Source: Kribbella sp. VKM Ac-2568
Lineage (GTDB): Bacteria; Actinomycetota; Actinomycetes; Propionibacteriales; Kribbellaceae
DNA length: 64,000 nucleotides
Direction of reading: 5' to 3'
Assembly (NCBI RefSeq): GCF_004345365.1
Contig: NZ_SLVF01000021.1
Location: forward strand, 1-64,000
The notes beneath the pieces were generated by a model that was not told where the DNA came from, made no database searches, and saw nothing but the letters and a program-made list of their open reading frames with translations. Shown piece after piece: positions 9,641 through 18,452 of the stretch (its first letter is position 1; every line of letters starts with the position of its first letter). Position numbers and translations under genes: made by a program.

Positions 9641-9655
9641 TCGGGACTCCGTCCA

Positions 9656-10105
9656 ACCAGCACGCAAGCGGCAACGTGTCAGGCGCGGACTCGTCGCCTC
9701 CTTCCGCGAAGATGCGTGATTCATCGCACAGGAGCTGAAGGAGTTAGGCACCGTCGCGCTCAAGTCGGCCTGACTGCTAACACAGCATCGCTCCCCCGCG
9801 ACCTCCAGAGACATCTCGACAGGTGGCCTATATCGTCCTGTTCCATCGTCGGAGGTAAGGTCCGGCATCCGATGCGAGATCGCCTCGAGTTCGCCTGCTG
9901 CGGTGTCATGGTCGCGGTGGCATGGCGGTCGGTCGGTTCGGCTCACCAGGTCGTCACGATCATCAGCCCCGGCAACGGCCGAGCCGACGCCCTCGGCATA
10001 AGCCCAGCCGACACAGGAAGCAGCGCGCAGCGATCGGCACAGATCCTCACAATGCTGACGGACAGCGACACCACGGGCACCACTCGACAACCTCAAGCAG
10101 AGGTC
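9656..10105. other. Unassigned stretch between sigma copy 1 and the prmA relic
   Basis: The prmA-relic frame runs on through this stretch to a stop at 9569. The residues after the homology break are low-complexity and unlike the monooxygenase. The long opposite-strand reading frame here has no family character. I see no RNA gene or terminator. It probably represents rearranged DNA at the breakpoint that truncated the monooxygenase gene. Confidence 0.4.
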
Positions 10106-10408
10106 AGCCGCGGAGATCTCCGGGAACGGAATGATGCTGAGGAACAGCTTCTGCCACTCCAGCCAGCGCTGCTGGACCTGCCGGAACATGTTGCCCCGGA
10201 TCGCGCCGTCCATGGCGCCGTGCACCCGGTTGCCCTTCTCCTCCTCCATCGGGAAGCACGACCGCATGATCTGCCTCAGCGGATCCTTCTTCCGCACCGT
10301 CTCGAACGTGTAGTCGGTGCCGAACCGGGCCGCCGCGGTGGCGAAGGTCGGCTCCCACCACAGTTCGGTCATCTTGGCATGCGCCTTGATGAGACTCTGC
10401 CTGCTCAT
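10106..10408 (-). pseudogene. prmA: N-terminal relic of propane monooxygenase hydroxylase large subunit
   Basis: The first 101 codons match the start of soluble di-iron propane/methane-type monooxygenase large subunits (PrmA/MimA): MSRQSLIKAHAKM, RFGTDYTFE, KKDPLRQIMRS, FPMEEEKGNRVHGAMDGA, FRQVQQRWLEWQKLF and IIPFPEISAA. Homology stops abruptly at ISAA, where family members continue into the iron-binding helices (about 540 residues in all). No di-iron ligands are left, so no enzyme can be made. The reductase, small subunit and coupling protein are not found in the window. The activator gene on the same strand upstream is intact and a shared site lies at both promoters. Confidence 0.85.
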
Positions 10409-10501
10409 GGACTGCCTCCAGGGTCGGGAGCCGGCCGGGGGTGGACCGGCTCCGAAGGTGGGCGTTGGAGCGATGAAAGCAGCACCGACGACGGACTTGC
10501 G

Positions 10502-10527
10502 TCTCAACGTGAGATACGGGTCACACC
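10502..10527. promoter_or_regulatory. Putative activator-binding site ahead of prmA relic
   Basis: The motif TCTCA-acg-TGAGA followed by GGGTCACACC starts at 10502. It recurs, with 22 of 26 positions the same, at 12765-12790 just upstream of the activator gene. It lies about 95-120 bp upstream of the prmA start, the distance expected for an enhancer-type activator site. Function is inferred from position and recurrence. Confidence 0.55.
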
Positions 10528-10679
10528 CTTGCGGACCTACCTTGGGTCATGTTCCGTTGACTCCAGGTCCCAGCGTTCAGAACAGCAGCGTTGGGGACCG
10601 CGCCCCCCTTGCCACAGGGACCATCACCGAGCGGCGTAACGCCGCCTGGACCTTCCAGCCGATGTAGCTGATATCAAGC

Positions 10680-10721
10680 GGGAAGACAGCTTGTCCTGGA
10701 GGGGAGACGCGCTGTCTTCCC
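10680..10721. repeat. Perfect 11-bp inverted repeat
   Basis: GGGAAGACAGC (10680-10690) is mirrored by GCTGTCTTCCC (10711-10721) around a 20-base spacer. It lies downstream of the activator gene and upstream of the prmA relic. It may be the activator terminator or a second binding site. No T-tract follows on either strand. Confidence 0.6.
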
Positions 10722-10972
10722 TCTACCTGTTACCGTCTCCGGCGCTTAGGCCGCGACCGCAAAGAACTAGGTCGCTGTTAGCGGTGGACGCAGGCGACGC
10801 CGGGCCGCCTTCTCGATGTCATTGGTACCTGCCGTCACCCTCGTGTCCTGCTCCGCTGCGGTCACGGCTGGCCGACGCCCGCCGGCAGGTCCAGGCGATG
10901 GTAGGTGACTAGGTGCGCATTTCCGTCGGCCAGCCGGTAGGACAGGCGGCTCCAGCACGAGTACCGCCCGGA

Positions 10973-12745
10973 TCAGATGTATTCGTCCGGGGTGATCTCG
11001 AAGAGCCTGATCTTACGGTAGATCGACGCCCGCGAGATCCCGAGCGACGTGGCCGCCACGTCCTTGCGGCCCTCGCTGGCGCGCAGCGACCGCACGATGG
11101 CCCCGCGCTCGAGCCATTCCATCGGGGTAAGCCGGCGGCGCAGCCCGCGGCCGAACCGAGCCGGCAGGTCGGAAATGTCGAGCTTGTGGAGATCGGTGGC
11201 ACGCAGCATCTCCGCTAGCAGGTCGTTGATCTCGGCCACGTTCCCCGGCCAGCGTTCGCGCTGGAGCCTGGTCATCAGCTGCTCGGTGACCGCCACGGAA
11301 CGCGTTCCGGGCTGCCGGGCGAGCAGGACCGCGACGATGGCCGGGAGATCCTCGATCCGCTCCCTCAGCGGCGGAACTAGCACGGTCGGAATGCCGGTGG
11401 TGCCCAGTTCGGGCGTGATCGGGTCGCCCTCAGCGACACGGACGGTCAGCGCCAGCCAGCCGGCGTCGGTGACCGCTCGCACCTCACCGCACAGCCGGTC
11501 GAGCGCGTTGGCCGTCAGGCGCTCGCCATGCTTGACCATGACCGGCGACCCCGCGCGGAGCGCTGCGCCGACGTCGGTGATCAGCCGGTCGAGATCGTCT
11601 GGGCCAGCATTCCGGACCGCGTCACGAACGACGACCATCTTGCCCGCGGCTTGCAGTTGCAGCGCCGCCTCCACCAAGGCTGCCTTGCCGACCCCGGGCT
11701 CGCCGATCACCGCGAGCGGATCGCGTTGCGCGCAATGCCGGCTCACTCTCCGGGCCGCATCCAGCACCGCCGGAGTGCTGGCTGCGAATCGGGGGAGCAT
11801 GCCTGCCACCGGTCGCCTTATGGCGGGCGGCCGGGGCGTCGTACCGGACGGGAAGGCCAGCGCGCCGACAAGCTCGTTGCCGCGGCGCACCGCGCGGAGC
11901 CGAAGCATCGTCTCCCTGCCGTCGGACATGGTCAGCGGTGTCTCCGCGGCGTCCGACCGCCCGAGGGCGTCCCGCACCATGGTCCACGTGTCACCGTGCT
12001 TGACCGCGCCGATCACCCGCGCCACCTCCGGCGTCGACATCCAGACGCTGTCGCTGATCGCGAGCACGGCGGATCCGGACCGCCGTGACGCACCGAGGTA
12101 CTCGTCCAGCAGCATCCGCTCGCCCTGTCCGCCGAGTTCGACCAGCCGCGCCTCGACCACGGCCACCGCCTGTCGCACCAGCGCCGCGAGGGCCGGGTTG
12201 GCGCACGCGGCCCAGGTGGTGATATCCAGCACGCCGACGAATCGGTGGCTGAACGGGTCACGGACCGGGACGCCGAAACAGGCGAAGTCCTGCAGTGGCT
12301 CGGAGAAGTGCTCGTGTCCGCGAACCGCATACGCCCCCCGGTCCTCGAGGGCGCTGCCGATGCCGTTGGTCCCGACATGGTGCTCCGCGTAGCTGAACCC
12401 TGGCGCAAGCAGGACCGAGTCGAGCCGGCGCTCGAGCTCACCGTCCCCAGAACCGCGGAGCAGCACCCGCCCGCGGCTGTCGGCCAGGATCGCCGAGACG
12501 GGGCTGCCGGCCACATCCTCGGCGACCCCGTAGACGACGGAGCTTGCCGCCCTGGCCAGACGTGAGGCGAGGTTGACGTTCTCGACGTACGAAGTGGTGA
12601 GCTCGTCGGCGTCGACGCCGTCGTCGGACGAGCGACGCCACGAGGCGAGGATCTCCGCGCTCGGCCCCTCGATCTCCTCGATCCGCCCACCGGTCAGCAG
12701 CCGCTCCCTGGCCCGGAGCAGCGTCGCGCCCCAATCGTCGGTCAT
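10973..12745 (-). CDS. GAF/AAA+ enhancer-type transcriptional activator (MimR/AcoR-like)
   Basis: The 590-residue regulator has an N-terminal GAF-type sensor segment (HVGTNGIGSALEDRG, PVRDPFSHRFVGVLDITT), typical of AcoR-like activators. An AAA+ domain with Walker A GEPGVGKAAL and RERIEDLP follows, then a C-terminal Fis-type HTH (VAATSLGISRASIYRKI). I see no GAFTGA sigma-54 contact motif, as expected in actinomycetes. Relatives such as MimR activate propane monooxygenase operons in mycobacteria. The ATG at 12745 is preferred (GGTGAGG 9 nt upstream) over GTG at 12760. The prmA relic downstream means its main target has been lost or moved. Confidence 0.85.
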   Translation of the reverse strand: MTDDWGATLLRARERLLTGGRIEEIEGPSAEILASWRRSSDDGVDADELTTSYVENVNLASRLARAASSVVYGVAEDVAGSPVSAILADSRGRVLLRGSGDGELERRLDSVLLAPGFSYAEHHVGTNGIGSALEDRGAYAVRGHEHFSEPLQDFACFGVPVRDPFSHRFVGVLDITTWAACANPALAALVRQAVAVVEARLVELGGQGERMLLDEYLGASRRSGSAVLAISDSVWMSTPEVARVIGAVKHGDTWTMVRDALGRSDAAETPLTMSDGRETMLRLRAVRRGNELVGALAFPSGTTPRPPAIRRPVAGMLPRFAASTPAVLDAARRVSRHCAQRDPLAVIGEPGVGKAALVEAALQLQAAGKMVVVRDAVRNAGPDDLDRLITDVGAALRAGSPVMVKHGERLTANALDRLCGEVRAVTDAGWLALTVRVAEGDPITPELGTTGIPTVLVPPLRERIEDLPAIVAVLLARQPGTRSVAVTEQLMTRLQRERWPGNVAEINDLLAEMLRATDLHKLDISDLPARFGRGLRRRLTPMEWLERGAIVRSLRASEGRKDVAATSLGISRASIYRKIRLFEITPDEYI

Positions 12746-12764
12746 CGCCGAGAACCTCACCGCC

Positions 12765-12790
12765 TCTCAAGGTGAGACGCGGATCACACC
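12765..12790. promoter_or_regulatory. Second copy of the activator-type site
   Basis: TCTCA-agg-TGAGA followed by GGATCACACC lies between the divergent activator gene and the hypothetical gene at 12856. It matches the site at 10502 in arms, spacing and the TCACACC tail. Autoregulation of the activator, or control of the divergent gene, is inferred. Confidence 0.5.
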
Positions 12791-12855
12791 GCATGGCCAT
12801 TTTACTCCCATGAAGACGCGATCTCGGCAGCTGCCGGCCGACAGAGAGGGCAACG

Positions 12856-13341
12856 ATGACCGTCGATCTCACCCCCGCGACCTCGCTGTCCACCGTGGCC
12901 GGTTACGGGTTGGCGCCGAGCCGCGGGATCCTGAACAGCACCGCCCACATCATGCCAGCCGGACCTGCGTCGCACTCGACCGAGGCGCGCGACCAGTTCA
13001 GCGGTCGCGCAGAGATCGGGGGTGACGTCCACGACGAGGAGCTCCGCACTGGGGTCGGCGCGCTCAGGGAACCGGCCGTCATCAACGGCGGCCACTGCAG
13101 CGAGCATTGTGTCGAGGTCCAGTGCACCGGCGACGAGGCAGTCACGACCGTGGCCTCCCCGTTGGGCGAACGCAATCTGGTGAACGACCACACCCACGAC
13201 CACGGCTACTACCGCCGCCTGGACGGGACCTGCAGTTACTGTGCGGACACACACCCGGCCGAGCCCGACATCCCAATGCAGGTCTTCGACCGCGCGACCG
13301 GCTCCTGGATCGTCGAGTCCGTCCTGAGCGAGACGGCGTGA
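12856..13341 (+). CDS. Hypothetical protein divergent from the activator
   Basis: The open frame encodes 161 residues with no recognised family. The C-terminal part reads like real protein: NDHTHDHGYYRRLDGTC with nearby Cys and His residues, ending DRATGSWIVESVLSETA. The N-terminal half is less convincing. AGAGGG lies 7 nt upstream of the ATG. An opposite-strand frame covers the same region but is Gly/Arg/Val-biased, which is typical of a shadow. It may be a partly decayed gene of the monooxygenase locus. Confidence 0.4.
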   Translation: MTVDLTPATSLSTVAGYGLAPSRGILNSTAHIMPAGPASHSTEARDQFSGRAEIGGDVHDEELRTGVGALREPAVINGGHCSEHCVEVQCTGDEAVTTVASPLGERNLVNDHTHDHGYYRRLDGTCSYCADTHPAEPDIPMQVFDRATGSWIVESVLSETA

Positions 13342-13602
13342 TGCGCCATCCTCTACTCCACCGCGCGAGTCCTCGATCACCTCGCCGCCGAAACCGTCTA
13401 CGCCCTGTGCGACCTGCGCGCCAAGCCAACCACGACCACGACACGACACGCCGGGCAGTGAGTGCCCGCAATCAGCCGCCGCGTCGCCGAATACCCGCAG
13501 CGCTGATCGTTGGCCAGCGCGGCGGGCAGGGCCGACGCCGCCGTCCAGTGCGTGCCGGTGGCGATGATCACGCTGCGCATGCTCGCAGCAGGTGTGAGCT
13601 GG

Positions 13603-14532
13603 TCAGCTGCTCGTGTGGATCTGCCCGTTGACGCCGTCCGGGTAGAACCCGCCGCGAGACGCCTTGTTTGGAGTCAGGTAGACGACGTTGAGCACGCGGC
13701 CGGGGATACGGCCAAAGGCAACACTGTTGCTGTCGGCGGGCACGATATTGGCCCTGCCGTTGATGGTGATGCCCTGGTCATCATCGCTCGGCCCGTCCAG
13801 GCTGTCCCGCGCCGCCGAGATCGCATTAGCCTGCCGGGCCAGGTGGCGGTCAAACAGCACGCTGCGGATGGTCGCCGCGTGGTATGCCTCGACCGCCAGC
13901 ATGCCGGCGGCCGCGGACAGGAAGGTTTTGTTGCTGATCAGCGGCGCGGCGCCCTTGAACGCAGTGACCCCGACATCTTCGAAGATGAACGCGCCCTGCA
14001 AGAAGTTGTTCTCATTGGCGTAGACGTCGAACGTCTGCCCAGGCTTGATCAGCCCCGCAGCTATCGCGACGGCGGTGAAGCTCTGCTGGATGTTGATGGT
14101 CGGCCGGGCCACCGCCGCGCTGCCCAGCGCAGCGTGAAGGAACCGGACGTGGTCGAACTCGTCGTGGGCGATCTCGGCGGCGAACTGGCGGATCGACCTG
14201 CTCTTAAAGGGGACCGCGCGGCCGCCTATCACGGGCCCGCGCTGGCCCGTCCCGTGGGTCAGGTTGCCGGGCAGTCCATGCCCGTGCACCGCGAAGGAGT
14301 AGAACTCCCCCTCCAGGTACTCCAGGTTCAGCGCGAAATTCAAGATCGCGCTATCCGAAATCGAGTTAGCGTCTTGCGCTGAGGCAGACGCAGCTGTGGC
14401 CGCCGATCCGGCCACGCTCACACCGATCATTCCCAGGCCTGCTGCGGTCGCGCTCTTGAGGAACCGCCGCCGGTCCGCCGGGTTCTCCGCGCTCCGGTCG
14501 ATCAGGTCATGCACATACCTCTTCCCGAACAT
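13603..14532 (-). CDS. Exported ferritin-like domain protein
   Basis: The 309-residue protein carries a Tat-type signal: RRRFLKSATAAG and a hydrophobic stretch ending near ASASA. The mature part matches the desiccation-related/ferritin-like family: ILNFALNLEYLEGEFYSFA, IAHDEFDHVRFL, and a later AGMLAVEAYHAATIR helix. Glu and His residues are spaced as in four-helix ferritin-like bundles. It is likely exported folded, possibly with bound metal. The ATG at 14532 has GAGGAGAA about 6 nt upstream, so longer in-frame extensions are rejected. Confidence 0.85.
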   Translation of the reverse strand: MFGKRYVHDLIDRSAENPADRRRFLKSATAAGLGMIGVSVAGSAATAASASAQDANSISDSAILNFALNLEYLEGEFYSFAVHGHGLPGNLTHGTGQRGPVIGGRAVPFKSRSIRQFAAEIAHDEFDHVRFLHAALGSAAVARPTINIQQSFTAVAIAAGLIKPGQTFDVYANENNFLQGAFIFEDVGVTAFKGAAPLISNKTFLSAAAGMLAVEAYHAATIRSVLFDRHLARQANAISAARDSLDGPSDDDQGITINGRANIVPADSNSVAFGRIPGRVLNVVYLTPNKASRGGFYPDGVNGQIHTSS

Positions 14533-15180
14533 CCTGTTTCTCCTCGGCCTCGTTTGATCCAACCGGGACACAGGCCGGACCGCCCGACCGACCTTCACAT
14601 CCCCAAACCTGCTAGGTGAGGCGGTGCCAGTGGCGGGACTCCTGGGTACAAGGCCCAGTGACGACCTCGCCCGGCAAGGCACTCTTGCCCGTACTCGTAT
14701 AACCCACACGACCGGACGATCAAGCGATAGTCAAGACCTCTGGATCACGATCTTTAGGCGGCTTCGGGCTGGCCCTCTCCAGCCGCTCGACGAGCGGCAC
14801 TCGGCCAGCCAGCTCTCCGCGCACAGCAGCGGATAGAGCACCGTCAGTGAGCCGCATCGATAACCCGTGAGGTCATCGAGGCCACCTCTCCTGAGCGCCT
14901 CGGTCAGGTCGGTGATCAGCCGCCAGGGGCTGCGGGTGGGGCGGCATCGGGTGGCGACCGACCCTATTGTCCTGCTGCGACCGGCCGAACACGCTCGCAA
15001 GGCCTGACGATCTGGAATGGATCTCTTGCTGAGAGTGGCGGTTGGCCGTTCGTTCGGCGAGATGCGTACCGTTCTTACCTGATGGCGACTTGGGCGGTAA
15101 GACGCTGCCGCAGCAAGGGCACGAATATCGCGAGGGATCGGGAGCTGCCTGGATTCCGACCGAAGGGTGCGTGAACCGCG
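14533..15180. other. Intergenic region without a convincing gene
   Basis: The stretch between the ferritin-like gene and the GNAT relic contains only a minus-strand frame of about 89 codons at 14731-15000. It has no family resemblance and no ribosome site. I see no tRNA or strong hairpin. The first 150 bp should include the ferritin-like gene's promoter. The rest may be decayed DNA. Confidence 0.4.
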
Positions 15181-15600
15181 ATGCGAATCGTCACCGAGAC
15201 CGACCGATTGCTGATCCGCGAGTGGTCGATCGAGGACGCCGAGACCATGCGGGCTGTGCTTCGCGCGTGGATAGATTCGCAGCCGAGTTTGGTGAAGCCC
15301 GCCGGCCGCTGGGCCATCGTGGAGAAGCGCACCGACGATGTCGTGGGAGGGTTGTCGATCCGGCTATTGCCTCCGTACGAGGAAGACCTCGAGCTCGGCT
15401 GTCAACTGGCCCCGGCTGCCTGGAGACAGTGATACGCGACTGAGGCGAGCCAACGCGCTGATGCACTGGGCGTTTCGCGTTGGCGCTGTGGACGAGCTCT
15501 ACGCAGTGGCCCGGCCAGGAAACCAGCGAGCTGTCGCCGCCGCCAAGTCGGCCGGCCATGCCCATCAGGATGGAACCTCGAGCGACCAGAGCTCTGACTG
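15181..15600 (+). pseudogene. GNAT acetyltransferase relic (RimJ-type), frameshifted
   Basis: The N-terminal half reads MRIVTETDRLLIREW, then PAGRWAIVEKRTDDVVGGL and LELGCQLAPAAW before a stop at 15432. The expected continuation, ALMHWAFRVGAVDELYAVA then NQRAVAAAKSAG, is in another frame to about 15600. The acetyl-CoA-binding loop, which should fall at the break, is damaged. A second relic of the same subfamily lies at 21725-22150 on the other strand. Confidence 0.75.
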
Positions 15601-15694
15601 ATGCCCACAACTGATCTCCGCCCGTAGACGGCTAGACCCCGATATTGAGCGTCACGAGAGGTTGGCAGGTGGACGCTCACGATACGCTCTAGCT

Positions 15695-16321
15695 GTGCCG
15701 CAGCAGTCAAACCATCAGCCAGCCCGCCGGCTGACCGCGCGCGGGATTGCGACTCGCGCCCGGATTGTCTCAGCGGCCGACGAACTTGTCCGAGTCCGCG
15801 GTGTGAACGGCATGACGCTCGACGAGGTAACGGCGGCCAGTGGCAGCAGTAAGTCACAGCTCTATCACCACTTCGCCGATAAGGAGTCTCTGGTTCACGC
15901 GGTCATCGCTTCGCGTGGAGCGGCACTTCTCGAGCGTGAGGAGCAGTACCTGCGCCGGACAGATTCGCTCCAAGGACTCGAGCGTTGGCGACGTGCGGTT
16001 ATGCAGCGTGTCACTCTGCGTAACGGGGCTTTCGGCTGCATGTTGGGCTCGTTGTCCAGCGAGCTGGCCGACCAGGATGAGATCGCACGGCTCGCGCTTG
16101 CACAGCACTTCGCCACTTGGGAAGCCATCATCAGGTCGGCCCTGGAGCGAATCCAGGACAAGGGAGCGCTGAAGCCGGACGCGGACCCTGCGGTACTGGC
16201 CACAGCCTTGATGGCTGCTCTGCAGGGCGGCTACTTGCTGGCCCAGACGGCTCACGATCCTGAGCCGATGCGCGTCGCCCTCGACATGGCCTTCGCGCAT
16301 ATCTGGAGCTACGCTAGCTGA
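15695..16321 (+). CDS. TetR-family transcriptional regulator 1
   Basis: The 208-residue repressor has an N-terminal HTH (ATRARIVSAADELVRV, TLDEVTAASGSSKSQLYHHFADK) and an all-helical ligand domain that contains GAFGCMLGSLSSELAD. It closely resembles the product at 18453-19088 and the relic at 23291-23929. The GTG at 15695 is chosen because the protein then begins in line with its paralogue; a TTG at 15662 is in frame. The upstream GATACGCTC is shared with the second paralogue's leader. Ligand unknown. Confidence 0.85.
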   Translation: MPQQSNHQPARRLTARGIATRARIVSAADELVRVRGVNGMTLDEVTAASGSSKSQLYHHFADKESLVHAVIASRGAALLEREEQYLRRTDSLQGLERWRRAVMQRVTLRNGAFGCMLGSLSSELADQDEIARLALAQHFATWEAIIRSALERIQDKGALKPDADPAVLATALMAALQGGYLLAQTAHDPEPMRVALDMAFAHIWSYAS

Positions 16322-16578
16322 TCGGCCGCAACTGACTCCAGGCGCCATGCCTGCGCAGGCAACGGGGCAAGCCCACGCCCTCGGGGCGTGCATGAGTGAT
16401 GACTTGCAATTCTCCCATCGGGGATCTGATCTCCAAACGACTCATCTGCTCTTGGCCCTCGAACGGCTCCGTCTTATAGCCGGACTCACTCTCATGGCCG
16501 GGTAAGGAGACCAGACCGGATCGGCACCAGGTTGAGTATCGCGTCCAGTCTTGGGCGCGGCTTAAGGAGGCTTCGGAC

Positions 16579-17706
16579 ATGACCGATCGTTTGAAAGACC
16601 TCGCCGACGCCGGCGTTTCCATCTGGCTCGACGACCTGTCCCGGCAGCGGCTGACCAGCGGCAGCCTGGAGAGCCTGATCCACGACCAGTACGTGAGCGG
16701 GGTGACCACCAACCCGACGATCTTCGCGAAGGCGATCTCCGATGCCGACGCGTACGCCGACCAGGTGAACCGCCTCGCCACCGAGGGCGTATCGACCGAC
16801 CAGGCGATCCGGGTGATCACCACCGACGACGTCCGGTCCGCCGCGGACCTGTTCAAGCCCGTGTACGACGATACCGACGGTGTCGACGGCCGGGTCTCGA
16901 TCGAGGTCGAGCCCGGCCTGGCCCGGGACACCGACAAGACGATCGCCCAAGCCAAGGAGCTGTGGGAGACCGTCGGCCGGGAGAACGTGTTCGTCAAGAT
17001 CCCGGCCACCGAGGAAGGCATCCCGGCGATCGCCGAGACGCTGGCCGCGGGCATCAGTGTGAACGTGACGCTGATCTTCTCGCTGGTCCGCTACAAGGCC
17101 GTCGCGGACGCGTTCCTGACCGGTCTGGAGAAGGCCCTGGACAACGGTCACGACGTGACCAAGCTGGCCAGCGTGGCGTCATTCTTCGTCAGCCGGGTCG
17201 ACACCGAGGTCGACAAGCGACTCGATGCCATCGGCACCGATGAGGCGAAGGCACTGAAGGGCAAGGCCGGGATCGCCAACGCGCGGCTCGCCTTCGAGGC
17301 GTACGAGGAGATCTTCGGCTCCGACCGCTGGCACGAGATCGAGACCGCAGGCGCCAAGCCGCAGCGCCCGCTGTGGGCCTCCACGGGGGTGAAGGACCCG
17401 GCATACAAGAGCACCATGTACGTCGAGGAGCTGATCACCGCCGGCGTCGTCAACACGATGCCGGAGGCAACGATGAACGCGTTCGCCGAGGACGGCGAGG
17501 TGCGCGGTGACACCGTCCGCGCCGACTACGACGCCGACCGCAAGGTGATCGCCGACCTGGAGAAACTGGGCATCTCCTACGACGAGGTCGTCCAGGTGCT
17601 CGAGGACGCGGGCGTCAGCAAGTTCGACGCCTCCTGGACCGAACTCCAGGAGGCAGTCGCCGCGGCGATAGGATCCGGGGATCCGGCACAGCGCCAGCAG
17701 ATGTGA
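16579..17706 (+). CDS. tal: Transaldolase
   Basis: The 375-residue enzyme transfers a dihydroxyacetone unit in the pentose phosphate pathway. Characteristic stretches are SIWLDDLSR, GVTTNPTIFAKAI, the NVFVKIPATEEG strand with the Schiff-base lysine, NVTLIFS, and LWASTGVKDP. Length fits actinobacterial Tal. AAGGAGG lies 8 nt before the ATG. It stands alone rather than in the usual tkt-tal-zwf cluster, so it may be an extra copy carried by the island. It converges on a DUF5709 fragment immediately after its stop. Confidence 0.93.
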   Translation: MTDRLKDLADAGVSIWLDDLSRQRLTSGSLESLIHDQYVSGVTTNPTIFAKAISDADAYADQVNRLATEGVSTDQAIRVITTDDVRSAADLFKPVYDDTDGVDGRVSIEVEPGLARDTDKTIAQAKELWETVGRENVFVKIPATEEGIPAIAETLAAGISVNVTLIFSLVRYKAVADAFLTGLEKALDNGHDVTKLASVASFFVSRVDTEVDKRLDAIGTDEAKALKGKAGIANARLAFEAYEEIFGSDRWHEIETAGAKPQRPLWASTGVKDPAYKSTMYVEELITAGVVNTMPEATMNAFAEDGEVRGDTVRADYDADRKVIADLEKLGISYDEVVQVLEDAGVSKFDASWTELQEAVAAAIGSGDPAQRQQM

Positions 17707-17905
17707 TCAGTAGATGTCGTCGAGATCGAGCGGCTCGTCGTCGACGATGTGCACTGCGGCTTCCCCGGCGCTCGCGGAGCCGCCATCGATTCCGAAGTCA
17801 GTAGCTATCATCTCCTCCTCACGATCGAAGTGGGAGCCCTCGTCCGGCGCTACGAGTCGACCGGAGCGTACTCGTCCGACCTCCGCGCCGTATAGGCGTA
17901 TGGGC
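17707..17905 (-). pseudogene. DUF5709 C-terminal fragment
   Basis: Reading on the minus strand to the stop at 17707-17709, this gives GAEVGRVRSGRLVAPDEG, HFDREEEMIATDFGIDGG and ASAGEAAVHIVDDEPLDL. It matches, almost residue for residue, the second half of the intact DUF5709 protein at 24209-24649. The N-terminal half is missing. The family is an acidic actinobacterial protein of unknown role. It is part of a set of duplicated genes in this region. Confidence 0.75.
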
Positions 17906-17918
17906 CGGTCGGGTGCGG

Positions 17919-17977
17919 CTCAGCCTCTCGACAGGCTGAGGGGGTACGTCTGGTGCCGACACTACGTCCGTGTCGGC
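17919..17977. repeat. Two adjacent perfect hairpins
   Basis: CTCAGCC/GGCTGAG (17919-17925 and 17934-17940, 8-nt loop) is followed by GCCGACAC/GTGTCGGC (17955-17962 and 17970-17977, 7-nt loop). Neither has a T-tract. They lie between two minus-strand gene fragments and may be former terminators, or recombination relics. Confidence 0.55.
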
Positions 17978-18031
17978 GGACCGCTCGCCTCTGACGCCCG
18001 TGCCTTCAGAGTCATCACCGGCCTCGGCATC

Positions 18032-18331
18032 CTATGAGTGCTCATCCGTCTGGGCGTCGTCGATCGGGGTTCCGAGCAGATAGTGAGAAAGGGCGGAGTC
18101 GTGCTTCGGATGCCGGCGGTACTGCGCCGGAACCACACGGCCTTCGAGGTCGTCCGCGGTACTGTCCGCGACCCGCCCCAGTCGCCGCGTGAGGCGACCC
18201 GCGACGCTGGTGTGTGGTGAGTTCGGGTGTGCACGCGTCGGCGAGCTGTCTTGTGTGATCAGCAGATCCTCGGCGAGGACGGCGACGGCGTCCGGATCGG
18301 ACTCCGCTGGGTCGTCCAGGAGAATCTTCAC
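18032..18331 (-). pseudogene. Hemerythrin-like protein, C-terminal fragment
   Basis: The 99-codon frame starts at a GTG with AAGGGG about 11 nt upstream. The first third is acidic (ILLDDPAESDPDAVAVLAED). It then reads SPTRAHPNSPHTSVAGRL and ADSTADDLEGRVV. That SPTR-HPNSPH block matches the C-terminus of the hemerythrin-like relic at 25106-25649. The iron-binding N-terminal helices are absent. It may be expressed as a small protein, but it looks like the remnant of a duplicated gene. Confidence 0.5.
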
Positions 18332-18452
18332 TGCGCAGAGCCCCTTCGTGGGTTTGCGATTTCGGCAGATCAATCCAACTGTGTCACCGCGGAGCGGAAG
18401 TCTTACCTGGATCCAGTGCGTTCACGCCGGGACTAGATCCGGCTGCCGATCG

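Larger units (their letters stand above)
8873..9655. repeat. First copy of a 0.78-kb ECF-sigma duplication
   Basis: This segment is nearly identical to 28854-29635 in the same orientation. The copies share the sigma gene, its ribosome site, about 100 bp of upstream DNA and a palindrome. Differences are scattered single bases plus one extra base here near 9549. Beyond 8873 the sequences diverge, but a short related stretch (AGATCT preceded by GCCGAC-like sequence) recurs further downstream in both, so the original duplication was longer. Confidence 0.9.
10409..10972. other. Former promoter region of the monooxygenase genes
   Basis: This 0.56-kb stretch lies between the activator gene and the prmA relic. 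It holds the activator-type site at 10502-10527 and an 11-bp inverted repeat at 10680-10721. No convincing gene is present; short frames here lack ribosome sites and family features. By analogy to monooxygenase loci it would contain the activator-dependent promoter and the activator's terminator. Confidence 0.5.

Noticed and set aside
11049..12392. 447-codon plus-strand frame over the activator gene
   Set aside because: Ser/Arg/Thr-biased shadow; the minus strand carries Walker A and Fis-HTH motifs.
12802..13449. Minus-strand frame opposite the hypothetical gene at 12856
   Set aside because: Gly/Val/Arg/Asp-biased, no ribosome site, and the plus strand has a better start context.
13510..14382. 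290-codon plus-strand frame over the ferritin-like gene
   Set aside because: No family features; the minus-strand Tat signal and ferritin motifs are clear.
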